Assembly (NCBI GenBank): GCA_003194525.1
Contig: NBIV01000393.1
Coordinates: 1-43,697, forward strand
Direction of reading: 5' to 3'
Origin: Gracilariopsis chorda
Lineage: Eukaryota; Rhodophyta; Florideophyceae; Gracilariales; Gracilariaceae
DNA: 43,697 nt
The notes under the pieces are model-generated. The model did not search any database, was not told the origin of the DNA, and worked only from the letters and a program-made list of their open reading frames with translations. This document shows, piece by piece, positions 32,903 through 43,596 of the stretch (positions are counted from its first letter, which is position 1; each line of letters opens with the position of its first letter). Position numbers and translations under genes: made by a program.

Positions 32903-35900
32903 TTATCCCACTTGGGCGTTGCACAGCGTAGCTGGAGTTGCGGTAACCGCACTGTGGTGATATTGGACCACATTCGAACGAGGGAGGTGTTCGATGGGTT
33001 CCATGGTGTCCCAGCTTGGGTCATATCCGTACCAACGCATGCAGTATCTTAGAATGCCTTCCTGATTCCAGGTGTGCCCGACGATTCGGTCAATCACAAA
33101 CTCTTGTTTGTATACCTGCCGGCCTTGCCGTGTTATGGTGACCTCGCTTGTCCGGAGTTGCCCGATGGACGGGATATTTCTCCTCAGGGGTGCGTCAGAA
33201 TGCAACGTGCCGGCTTCGCTCGGAGGATGCGGCGCAGAATGCGGAATAATATCCCTCAAGAGGGTGTCTTCGTGGAACGGTTGCTGCGTACCGCGGTAAT
33301 TGAGTCATACTGCTAGTTTGCGGGGGTCCTTCGTCCCATGTTGACGGTAGTACGGTCGAACCGCGAGCTTGCGGGCATCTTCCCGCTTTGGCAGAGTTGT
33401 GGAGGTCACTCCTTGGTAGGGCTTTCCGCGTCGCGCGGTGATTGATGCGGGGCGCACAATCTCCGTGCGTTCACGTGACTCTCACGGCATGTGGCTCTGG
33501 ACCTCCTCCTTGTGTTCCGCCTCCCTTGTTTTGGGCCTTACACTGTCCGGCTGAGCCGTGCACTGCTGTGTTGGCACCCGGTATCCGGCGGTTACATCCG
33601 GTGCTCCGGTGTGTTGCCTCAAACTCCCTGATGGGGCGTGGACATCTGGCGCCGTGGACACCCTGTTCGAGGACTTTGCCTCTAATTGAGGTGTGATGTC
33701 TTCCTCAAGAGGTGCATCATCCGGGACGACCTGTTTAACCCTGGCGACGACGCCGGATTTTTCCGAGACGCTCGGTATATTACTGCGATTGCGCGGAGAC
33801 TTTGGCAGTTCTATCTCCGAAGTTCGGACAACATTCCCGTTATCAACGGTTCTCAAGTCCGGGGCTGTAGAGCCAGGGACTTGAGTTGAAAGATGTGCAT
33901 TCCTGCCTTCCTCCCTCAAGAGGGTCTTTTCACTTTCCAGCGTTGCTGGTTTTCCAAGGCGTGCGTTGCCTACTACCAGCGGTGTGGATGGTGCTGAGGA
34001 ATCCGTTTTGGCGGGAAATTCCGTCGACGACGGTTCTGCGACTACACCCTGGTGAGGGGGCTGCGAAACGATATCGCTATCCTGATTCAGGGAATTGCCC
34101 TGGTTCAGGGGTACGGACTGCGATGTCAGTCCACTCTCCTGTATCATACGGTGTAGCTGCGTCGTTCCGGAACCCTTTGTGGGGCATTGCGAGGCTTTAT
34201 CGACCTTCCGTGTTTCACGGCTCAAATCCCGTTGCGACGGTAATAAATTTCCGGCGTGGGGATAGGTCCCCTCCCCCTACTTAGACGGAGCAAGGGGAGT
34301 AATAGTAGGATATCCCACATGGCGGGTGTAAATGCGCGCCGAAGGGGCGGTAGTGTTAGGAGTAGAGAAAGGTCCGTTTGGACCTGAACGATCCGGCTGA
34401 GCCGGGGGTTCCGATAACTTCGGTAAATCTGAGAGGCCCCGAGTAGGGTGTGGTAGAGTAGTCGGTCTATTTTGTCCCGGGGTTTCCGGCGTTGCTGAGT
34501 CCGTAGAGACGGGTTTCCTTGTTTCCAGGACGACCTCAGACGAGGGAGGAGGGGCATGTACAACACGATCGCGGGAAATCCGCTGGCGTGTCTTGCCCAT
34601 TTCCACTACGACAGTGTCGGAGTTAACAAATACCACTTTAAACGGTCCATCCGCCACAGGCGAAAACTTCTGACGCTTCTCTCGTTCGGGGTTATAATAT
34701 TCCTTACGTATAAAAACGTAGGTATTAGCCTGTATGCGGGGAGCATTATCTCGTAAACGAGCGCCGAAATCCAGCTTGTACGTGGCTTGCGCGCGTTCCA
34801 TAGACTTCCGCGCTGCGGGGACCAGTTTAGTAAGCCATTGCTTCCATTCCTGGCGGTAGCGACCCACAGATGGGAAATTGTCTAAGGTGGCTTGGGATTC
34901 TAACGCCACAGGCGGGGGTGAACGAGATAGAACCAATTCGAACGGTGACACTCCGGTAGTCCGGTGAGCTTGTGTATTGTATGCGAATGTTAAAGCATCT
35001 GCATACAAGTCCCAAGTTTTGGGGTGATCAGCAACGTAGGAACGGAGAGAGGCCAACAAAGTCCAGTTGAACCGTTCAACTTGCCCATTAGACTGGGGAT
35101 GGTAGGTAGTCGTGAAGAAGTTCTTCACGTCCAGGATGCGACAAACGTCCTGGAAGAACTTGGACGCGAACTGCCGTCCGTTATCGGAGAGCACCTCCAC
35201 AGGAGGACCGTAGACAAAAATCCAGTGCGTTACTAGAGCCTGGGCCACCGTGAAAGCGTTTATCCTCCGAAGAGGGACAGTCCAAACAAGCTTTGAAAAG
35301 CGATCAGTGATTACAAGTAAGAACTTGTTGCCTCTCTTTGTAGTGAGAAGAGGTCGGAGAATATCGATTGCGATAAACTCGAGTGGCGCCGTAGCAAAGA
35401 ATAACTTCATTTTCTTCGCTTTCCTGCGGAGCTTCACCCGGTTCTTCGAGCATTCGGTACAAAACCGCACAGTTGCGTAGCAATCAACCGCCATGGCGGG
35501 CCAGTAAAAAGCCCTTCGCAGGGTGAGGTAGAGCTTCCTCCCACCTACGTGGCCACCGAGCTTCGCATAGTGCGAGATATGTAACACCCGTGACTGCAGG
35601 GAATGAGCTACCACAATCTGTGGGCGAGCTTCGACCAACCGAACGAGGTAGCCTTTATCGTTCACCTCGAACCGGAGGTCCTCGCCACCGTTTAAACGGG
35701 CACGAATCCTCATACAGAAGGGGTCATCGAATTGTTCTTGGATCAATTCCTCCGGTGAAACCGGTATAAACTTCCCGGTAAGGGACTCTCAGGGGTCTCG
35801 CGGGATGCCAGTAAGTTGTCAAAGTCGGCATCTTCATCCCAGTCTTCTGGCCATTCCTCGAACTTCCACTCCGGGTCATCCGGTTCTTCAGCCATGAAGC

Positions 35901-38439
35901 ATGGAATTTCGTCATCCTCCGTTGGGAGTGCTTCCCCATTTGTGGGTAAACGCGACAAAGCGTCGGCCTGGGTGTTGAGCGCCCCCTTTTTATATATAAC
36001 TTGGAAGTCCTATTCCGCAAGGCGGAGTCTCCAGCGCATTAGGCGGCCCGAGGGATCGGATATGTTCATTAACCACCTCAACGAGGAATGATCCGTGTAT
36101 ACGGTAAACTGAACTCCCATAAGATAGGGGTGTAGGGTGGAAAGCGCCCACACGACGGCGAGACACTCTTTCTCCGACACGGAGTAATTCCGCTCGTGGA
36201 CATTGAGCGAGCGTGACCAATAACCAATTGGCATTCGGTCCCCCTCTTTGGTAGTTTGGAAAAGATCACAACTTGGTAGTCGCTCGATTCCGTGTCCACG
36301 GAGTACGGTAGTCCCAGTTTGGGTAAAGATAAGATAGGTGCTGACATGACAGCCTCCTTTAAGGAGTTAAACGCTTCCGATTGCTCGGACGTGAGTTGTC
36401 CCAATTGTGGGGGATTTCCTTTGCGTACCAACGCGTTCAACGGTGCCGCGATATCCGAAAAGTTCGGGATAAACCGTCGGTAGACATTGACCAGCCCTAA
36501 AAAGGAGCGGAGTTCCGTTTGAGTGCGGGGTTCCTTAGCCTCAACGAGGGACTTGACCCGAGCCTTCTCGATCATTAACCGTCCGGGACGGATGATATGT
36601 CCTAGATGCTTGACAGTATCTGTGAAGAACTTGCACTTCCTCAACTTGAGGGTAATTCCCGCATCGCGGAGCACGGTCAGAACGTCCCTCACATGGGTGA
36701 GATGGTCCTCCAAATTATTGGAGAAGATGATAATATCATCCAGGTAGACCAGGCAGCTCCGCCACTTGAAGCGGTTCAATAGAATATCTATTGCACGTTG
36801 AAAGGTAGCTGGAGCGTTGGTCAAACCAAACGGCATCCGCTTGAAGCGGTACGATCCTGCATGGCAGGTGAATGCGGTCTTATCGTGATCCTCCTGTCTA
36901 ACAGGGACCTGCCCAAACCCCAATTGGCTTCCAAAGCCGTGAAAACGGTAGCGTCTCCAAGGGAGTCGATGCACTCGTCCATACGAGGGATGGGATATGT
37001 GTCCCTAACAGTCACGGCATTGAGCCGGCGATAGTCGACACAGAACCTCCAGGTTCCGTCGGCCATCAAAACCAGTACCACTGGAGATGCCCATGGTGAT
37101 TGAGCGGGCTCTATCACACCTGCGCGGAGCATTTTGTCCACTTTGGACTGCTCCTCTTCCCGAGCGTTTGGTCCTGCCCTGTAAGGGGGTTGTGCCATCG
37201 GACGTGCACCCGGTAACAGATGTATCCGGTGTTCCGCAGCATTAATCTCGCCGAGCGAGCCATCCCACATCGTGTGAAATTCCCGTAGCATTGCACGGAG
37301 TTTGTCACGGTGGGACTCCGGCACATGGCCGACGTCTATATCTTCGAGTGCCTTCATGGGGTCCACTCGGTCAGAACGCGCTGTAACATTGTCCTGTGAT
37401 ACAGGTGTGGCCGTCGGTTCCGAGTTATTCGGGGTGTTCAACGTTAAAACAACGGTTTCCTCCCCCTCCTTTGACGATAGTTCGTCAGCGGTGGGGGTGG
37501 CTTCCTCAGAAAAGGCGGCGATTCCGAGAACATCGGCGGTCGTCATCTTCGTCGGGAGCATCCCAAGGGGTTGTGGAGTGACGCTTCCAAGTACTTGGTT
37601 CTTTACCACATACTGGGGGCGTTGGCCAAGATTGGCAACGAGTATCCGGAAAGGAGCATCCGGGGTAACGTGAACAATTCCGTTCGCCAGCGCGAGCTGG
37701 TATTTCTCGTATAACGAGGACAGAGGTTGAATAACCCGAAGACCGTGTTGACGGCAATTGACTTGCACCCAGACTTGGGACTCAGGTGGTATAGAAACCG
37801 AGCCTGCTGGTCGAAGTTTGATGGACTCGCGAGACGCGGGCGGTGGTTCCTGCGCAGCAGGTAGTGGGACTTGCTTCTGCGAAGCACGCTTCAGCGGGCG
37901 ACGGACGATCAGGAGTGACCATCCGTCGTCGAGTTCGACACGCCTAAGGCGGGGCCTGATTGCGTCGACAAATCTGTCCCAGTAATCACATCCTGGTATG
38001 ACTGGAGCGGCCAATGACCGACAAACAATAAAGTCGAGCTTCACCACGGATGTGCCCAACCGCACAACTAAGTCGACGGTACCCACCGTTTCTAACGGGT
38101 TGTGGTTCGATCTGCGACGTCGGGAACCGTTTCGGAACGGATACGAGACCACACCTGCCGGGGTAGCAATGATTCCACGATGAAGTTGGGGCCTGCACCT
38201 GTGTCCAGGACTGTTAGAAATATCACCATAAACTGGGTGTCAAGTTCAAGGTCAGCGTAAACCTTGTACTTGCGCTTTGCCATGACCAAGACTCTATCCG
38301 GGATCCGGGGGTTTTTACTCCGTATCCACGGGCGACGCAGCACAGAAAGGTGTGCAGAGTCCGCGTCTGCGGTGTCCTTCCTTGAAAGGATTTTCACCAG
38401 GGAGCGAGGCGGCGACGCCTCGGGCCTCAACAGCCTCAT
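32903..38439 (-). pseudogene. pol: Gypsy pol: protease, RT, RNase H, integrase, linker, chromodomain
   Basis: Protease: VLDTGAGPNFI (38194-38205 codes DTGA). RT: WRFCVDYRRLNAVT, FKRMPFGLTNAPATFQRA and YLDD at 36735-36746. RNase H: VDTESSDYQ, SEKECLAVVWAL, TVYTDHSSLRWL. Integrase: H...H...CTEC zinc site, then D (IAIDIL), D (VLSDNG) and E (GQVERF) with the classic 35-residue D-E gap. A linker of about 450 residues leads to a chromodomain at 32957-33115 whose TWEP tryptophan is Met. Integrase and linker share a frame broken by TAG (34277), TGA (33482) and TGA (about 33310). Other breaks: frameshifts near 38100, 36950, 36240 and 35745, and TAG at about 36010. Pol lies in the -1 frame relative to gag, with about 80 bases of overlap. 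Confidence 0.93.
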
Positions 38440-38477
38440 CTCTGAGGACGCCTCTCCAAAAGGGGAGACTCCCTCAG

Positions 38478-40640
38478 TTAGTTTTCCTGGGAGGTTCCCG
38501 CCGTAGGCGGTAGTCCAGAATCCTCGACCACGAGAGCTTCGTTCCGGGGGCCGGGGTTTTTATTCGCATAAGTGGTGGATGCGTCGGACGTTTGCGCGAC
38601 TTCCCGATTCGGGTTAATTGAAGCTAGCCGCGCACGCGGGATATGTGGCAAGGCATGCGAGAAGTCCGTTTTAGCACGGAGGTAGGAAGCCGTCGGAACG
38701 GAACGTTTCTCCTCTGGAGTGAGGGCCTCGTAATTTGCCACCACGTGGGCCATATCCTTCAGTGAGCAAAGACACTGAGGGGATGTATGGCCATGGCTGT
38801 AGCAAAGGTGGCAAATTAGAGCCAACACGGCGATGCGCCGGTTACGATCCCGAGCATCGGAGAAGCGTACCGCCGGGCGGTTGTCATTCCATCCAGGCCG
38901 TTGATAACGGTATTGGCTGTTCATAAACGGGACTCGTGGTGGCTGAACGCGATTCTTCCCCACGTACAATAGGGGGTTGTCTTGCGCCGTTTCGAACGTC
39001 TCCTCCGTCGTTGACGGTAAGTCCGTGGTTGGTATAGACACACGATCTCTCTGTGCAAAATGCACGGTGACATATCCCTGTTGGGGAGTTCTATTCACAA
39101 AAGCGAGGGCGATGAGGAGTCTCTCTCCAGCACCAACGCCTTGGCCGGCCTAGACCGAGGATTCGAGGTTTCTTGCACGAAGTGCTTCCCCTTCCGCTCG
39201 AGCGTGTTGAAAAAGCTCGAGGTAGGTGACCATCCGCTTGTCCTCGCAGTAACGAGTGACAAGACTCCGGAATGCCGGGTCAAGGGCATCGATGAACATG
39301 GTACACCGTTCCCCTGCGGGGTATACATTCCCACAAAGGTGGAAGGCCTTGTTAAGGCGCACAGAGTAATCAGTTTCAATCTGTCATGAGCGCTGACGAG
39401 TATCTCGCGAAGCGAGGATTGCCCCCTGAATGGCGGTATTGGTGGCATAGGAGCGCAATAAATATTGCACCGCCTCCGGCCAGCAGGTTACTCCTCCCTC
39501 TGAGGCACGAGATGATCCTCTGACAGAGGTGTAGTAGTCCTCTACCACTGCCCGTAAGAAATAAGGTAATGCCAAATAGGCTTGTCCCTCGTTCATTCCG
39601 AGGATATCGGCTTCCGCTACAAAGCGGGAAAGGAAGTCCAACAACATAATTGGGTGTTCTCCAGTAATATAATGGTTACGCAGTGATAGTTGCATACGTT
39701 TTATGCACTCTTTCACCTTCCCCGTGCCACGGGGTGTACGTCCTAAAGAGGAATATTCGACCCGGCAGTACCGGTAGGACAATAGTTTCCCATACAACGC
39801 GGTCGTCGGTTTTATTTCCCTGATGCCAGGGTGTCTTCTCCCCTTGCTGCGGGTCCGCATTCCATCTTGGGTGGCGGATGATCGCTTAGAGCGGGAAGAA
39901 TGGCCTCGTTTCTCGTCCTCCGAATCGGAGTCCGAGGAACTAGGACCATCTGACCCGTTTTGGGATGAATCCGATGATGTCGTAGAATCAGAATCCGAGT
40001 GATCTCGTTTGTGTCTCCGCTTATAGCGGCGCTTCTTTCTTCCAGCATGCTGGTTGTGGTGTGATGCAGGTGGTGCCGGATCATCCGGGTACGGTTTATC
40101 CATGAGGATAAACTGCTCTAACGTCTCCAGACGGGCACGAACTCGATCAAATCGAGAGTCAACTTCTTCTATGAAGGTGGCGGGTTGCCCCAAACTCTCT
40201 AACATATAGTTGACATCGGACCGTAAGATACGGAGATCCGCTGCGACCACCTTTGTAGGGATATCCATCACCACCTCACGGAGGGTTTGTAATTCCCCGA
40301 CAAGGGTGTGGTGGGCGGTCCACAAAGCGTGAACCTGAGATTCCACGGAATTCCCCTGGAGGGTGTTATCGCCCGTCAGACGGGGTTCAGGTGCGGCGGC
40401 GGCCATGGCCGGAGCCGGATGAGCACCATCCACGGCATTCGGTAACGGGGTCGACGTGGAGTTCCGGGGTTCCCGGGGTGGGTTTGGAGTCCTAGACGAG
40501 GCACCCCCAGCATGGCTGGATTTAGCCCTAGTCGGGATCCGAGAAACGAACCGAACTTCGGGGTTATCTCCACCATTGTGGGAGCGACTGCGCGTAGTCG
40601 CAGGCTCCGCAGAGGAGGGCTTCCTCGACACGAGGGCCAA
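38478..40640 (-). pseudogene. gag: Gypsy gag
   Basis: One frame of about 720 codons from ATG at 40640 to TAA at 38478, broken by only two stops: TGA (39384-39386) and TAG (39150-39152). Order: Pro/Arg-rich N-terminus; a coiled-coil-like segment (HALWTAHHTLVGELQTLREV); a basic then Ser/Asp-rich stretch (GRKKRRYKRRHKRDHSDSDS); a capsid domain (about 39,950-39,170, with IMLLDFLSRFVAEADIL and FIDALDPAFRSLV); and a zinc knuckle CHLCYSHGHTSPQC (38772-38813), an exact CX2CX4HX4C. Gag forms the particle and binds the RNA. Stops without frameshifts suggest slow point decay. Confidence 0.88.
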
Positions 40641-40722
40641 CCGTTAAAACGGGAAAACAACGGAACTTCCGGAAAACAAACAAAAGAAACAAAACGTCGA
40701 AAGAGGGAACCAAACACCATAA

Positions 40723-40744
40723 CCGATTCTAGGTCGGGAGACCA
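40723..40744 (-). promoter_or_regulatory. Primer-binding site of element 2
   Basis: On - it reads TGGTCTCCCGACCTAGAATC, 12 bases after the LTR. Its complement has the shape of a tRNA 3' end: CCA, discriminator A, a 7-base acceptor strand TCGGGAG, a 5-base T-stem strand CTAGG and T-loop CGATT. I cannot name the tRNA. Confidence 0.6.
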
Positions 40745-40756
40745 CTTTGTGGTGCA

Positions 40757-41563
40757 TGTGGTGCAATGCCCCAAAGGGGAAAAACACCGAAAGACGTCCG
40801 GGATCTTCCTCTCACGAGGTGAACCCAGTTGGGTAGAGCCCTCCCAGAGGTGTCACGGCGAAGCCGGTTTGTAAGACCAGGGACACCTGTCGCGACTCGC
40901 GCAGGGAGGTGAAGGCGAAGAATCGGTATCCGCGTGAGCGGGGCGTGATCCTCAGTAGAGGTATGTTTCCACGTAAGTGGGGGTGTGTGAGCGGATGCGC
41001 ACACGAGGGCCGCGGATAGCGGGAGGTGCTACCCTAAAAAGGGGAAAGAGGAAGGACGAGTGGGTCGCGAGAGCGACGAGTAGATACGGCGATGCCGGTG
41101 GACGGGACTCCCTATACAGGGCGAAACACCAATATGATTGGAACAATTAGTACTCCCAATGATGGGTCTCCTTTAGATGTGCAAGGGGGGTGAACTTCCG
41201 TACACTACGGTGCTTCCCTCCAAGGAGGAGTTGAGAACACGCGGAGGCGGTAAAGCTCAGAGCCAATTCCCCAGGTTCGGGTCCCTTGTTGGGGAAGGTT
41301 TACTGGTGCGACGGCAGTGCGCCGTCGCACTAAGTACTAGCTTCCCAGAAATGGGTGTGAAAATAATAAATAAAATTAACTAAAATACTCCACATTCCGT
41401 GGCAACATCCACTACTGTGGCCAACCGCCAATTGACCCAAAACCGTGTCCCACGTGTCCATACCCACCGTAGTGGGGCGTAGTTCATATACACACTACAC
41501 AACCGATAATATCGGGAAAACAATCAAGTACCAAGAATCCCTCCCTGAGGGCGTTGCACTTCA
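40757..41563 (-). repeat. LTR shared by elements 2 and 3 (807 bp)
   Basis: On + it runs TGTGGTGCAATGCC to GGGCGTTGCACTTCA. It is nearly identical to the element A LTR (inverted). It acts as the 5' LTR of element 2 (primer site adjacent on the left) and the 3' LTR of element 3 (polypurine tract adjacent on the right). A 9-base copy of its end, TGTGGTGCA, lies just outside at 40748-40756. Confidence 0.88.
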
Positions 41564-41575
41564 TATCCCCCCCTA
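41564..41575 (-). promoter_or_regulatory. Polypurine tract of element 3
   Basis: TATCCCCCCCTA on +, purine-rich on -, abutting the LTR. Confidence 0.75.
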
Positions 41576-41618
41576 AGACGGGAAAACGACCGCGGACGCG
41601 GAGGATTCCCAGACGAAA

Positions 41619-43404
41619 ATGGGTGATAAAAGCAAGTGCTTTGTCTCCGGTTCTCCGGTAAATTCCTCTGCACCAGAGTCCTCAAGTACACAAACGACAA
41701 CAACAGCCACCCTCGACAAGGGAGAAATGAACGACGACAACAACATCAACAACCACAGCCAACCTCCGAGACTTCTCGGGCGATACACCACCGGTTTTCC
41801 GGTCAGTTCCCCTGCCTCAGGGCGATCGAAATCCGGTACAACCGGGAATTACGGCTGCTGAAGCCGACCATCCCTTCGCACTACCACCTTCGGTGGTGTC
41901 CTCCGGACCACTCCGGTGTCCAACTGGCCAACCTACAACACCCTGGTGGGGCTCAACCCGATGAATCGGAATCACGCGTCGCGCCTGCGCCTTGCCCCGT
42001 GGTTTCACCCGGTCGCTGTCCTCAATGAGGGGTTGGTCACCGCTTATGCGGATGGTTCAGACACCCCTCCGGGGGATCTGCCCAGAGCAGTCACCACATC
42101 GTGGGATTGGCGTCACCGGATTGCGATTCCGCGTCACCACCTCCTAAGAAACTCGGGCGAGACCGTCGCTGCGGCGCAGACCGCGCTGACGCGCATGGCG
42201 TACCAACGGCAGAGCCGGGCTCCGTTCGATGTACCGGTCCCACCGGAGTTTGGCTTCGACATTAGCTACTTCCGCACTCGCGGGGAGATTGGGTACGGCG
42301 AGAACCTGTTCCGCCTCGAGACCCTCGCTTGGAGGAATTTCCCCGCAGCGCGGCAAGAGGCCCTTTGCTGGGAGCGACCGATTATTCGGGCGGAGTTCAG
42401 GTACCTTCCCCGGCAATACCGGTCCAACTTTCTCCAAAACTTCATCCGCTACGAGCGGCGTTGGCGATCCCGATTCGGGTACTTTATCCCGTATCAGAAC
42501 GTGGAGATAGAGCGGATTGCGCCACCTCACCGACTAGGTCGGTATGTAGCACTCCCCGAGTGGTGGCGCTTCCATGAAGCCTGCCGGGGGTGCTACGTAG
42601 AACTTCCGCCGGTACTTACGTACCTCGGTTCGCTGCTCATGCAGGATCCCCGGTCGGGGTTGTGGTCCGTAGTGGTTACGGAGTGGGCGGCCCGCAATGC
42701 GGCTTATATCCTCAACGAGGCGTACGACCAGTATCGTCTCTGGTTCCTTCAACCGCGCGTGCGGGCAGCGATCCGAAACCTGGATCTTCGCATCCCCTTG
42801 GGGGCCAGGCCAACAATGAAGAGGTCCTCCAATTACTTGGGTACATTGACAGCGTTAGCTGGAGTGAGGTCCCGCTGGAGCAAAGCGGTCGTCTGGATGG
42901 CGGCAGCGGGTAACACCGGTGGCCCGGGACTGGGTAGAAACACCGCCCTTGCGGGTGATTTTATCTACTTCGACCCCTGGGAGTTCCGGGAAATTTCCTC
43001 CGAGGAGGCGCGCGAACTTCGCGATGCGCCCCGGCATGTGCCGGAAGACCACCCGGTGGGGTACGTCGATTCTGACGATTACTACCGCGCATACGGCGGG
43101 GATGACCCAATGGTCGATAACGATCCGGAAGAGCCCGGGGAGATGGACGTAGAGGACACCGGCGCTAGCGCGGAAGCTTCCCCAGGGGGGTACCTCCGGC
43201 CGAGCCGGCTGCTGACCCTTCGGCGGCGAGTGCCGGACCTTCTATCCCCAGCGGGGTAACGGCGAATGAAAACGAGATCATCGCGCGTTTTCTCCGGGGT
43301 GCCGGTCTTAGCGCTGCCGAGGTATCGGGGGATTTCACCACCATGGCGGACGCGTTGGCCTACCGCCTTGCTGGGGTTACGCCCCGGGCAACGGCGAAGA
43401 GTGA
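41619..43404 (+). pseudogene. Antisense ORF of Gypsy element, copy C
   Basis: Starts MGDKSKC at 41619, 56 bases inside the LTR edge, and ends at the conserved stop TGA 43402-43404. It is close to copy A throughout. It has several one-base indels, some in compensating pairs: +1 at about 41798 with losses near 41850 and 41884, -1 at about 42800 restored at about 42908, then shifts at about 43180 and 43373. It has no substitution stops at the three places where copy A is broken. Hence A and C were disabled independently and their common source was intact. Domain layout is as for copy A. Confidence 0.83.
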
Positions 43405-43492
43405 GCTCCTTTTGTCCAGTTTTCCTGGTATTCTTTCCCTGGCTATGCCAGTTAGTGTAGTGTAGTATCGTGAGGAGCTAGCTGCTCCCCTG

Positions 43493-43498
43493 AATAAA
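43493..43498 (+). terminator. Candidate poly(A) signal of antisense ORF C
   Basis: AATAAA lies 89 bases past the stop, after an inverted repeat GGAGC...GCTCC (about 43473-43488). Confidence 0.4.
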
Positions 43499-43596
43499 CT
43501 TTCCCGTTTAGAACGGTGATTTCCAATTAGCATTCCCCGTCTTAGACGGACTTTCCCTTGCTATCCTTTCTTATGCCCTCCGCTCGCGCGGCAACG

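Larger units (their letters stand above)
30045..41563 (-). mobile_element. Ty3/Gypsy chromovirus, element 2 (full length, decayed)
   Basis: Reading on -: 5' LTR 41563-40757, primer site 40744-40723, gag 40640-38478, protease/RT/RNase H/integrase/linker/chromodomain to 32903, an antisense ORF (+) 30895-32715, polypurine tract, 3' LTR 30838-30045. The two LTRs are clearly diverged in sequence and length (807 and 794 bp), and no target duplication is seen (TAAAT on the left, the internal DNA of element 3 on the right). The right LTR is of the element A/3 type. It is therefore shared with, or donated by, the adjoining element 3, pointing to recombination between tandem elements. Confidence 0.9.
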
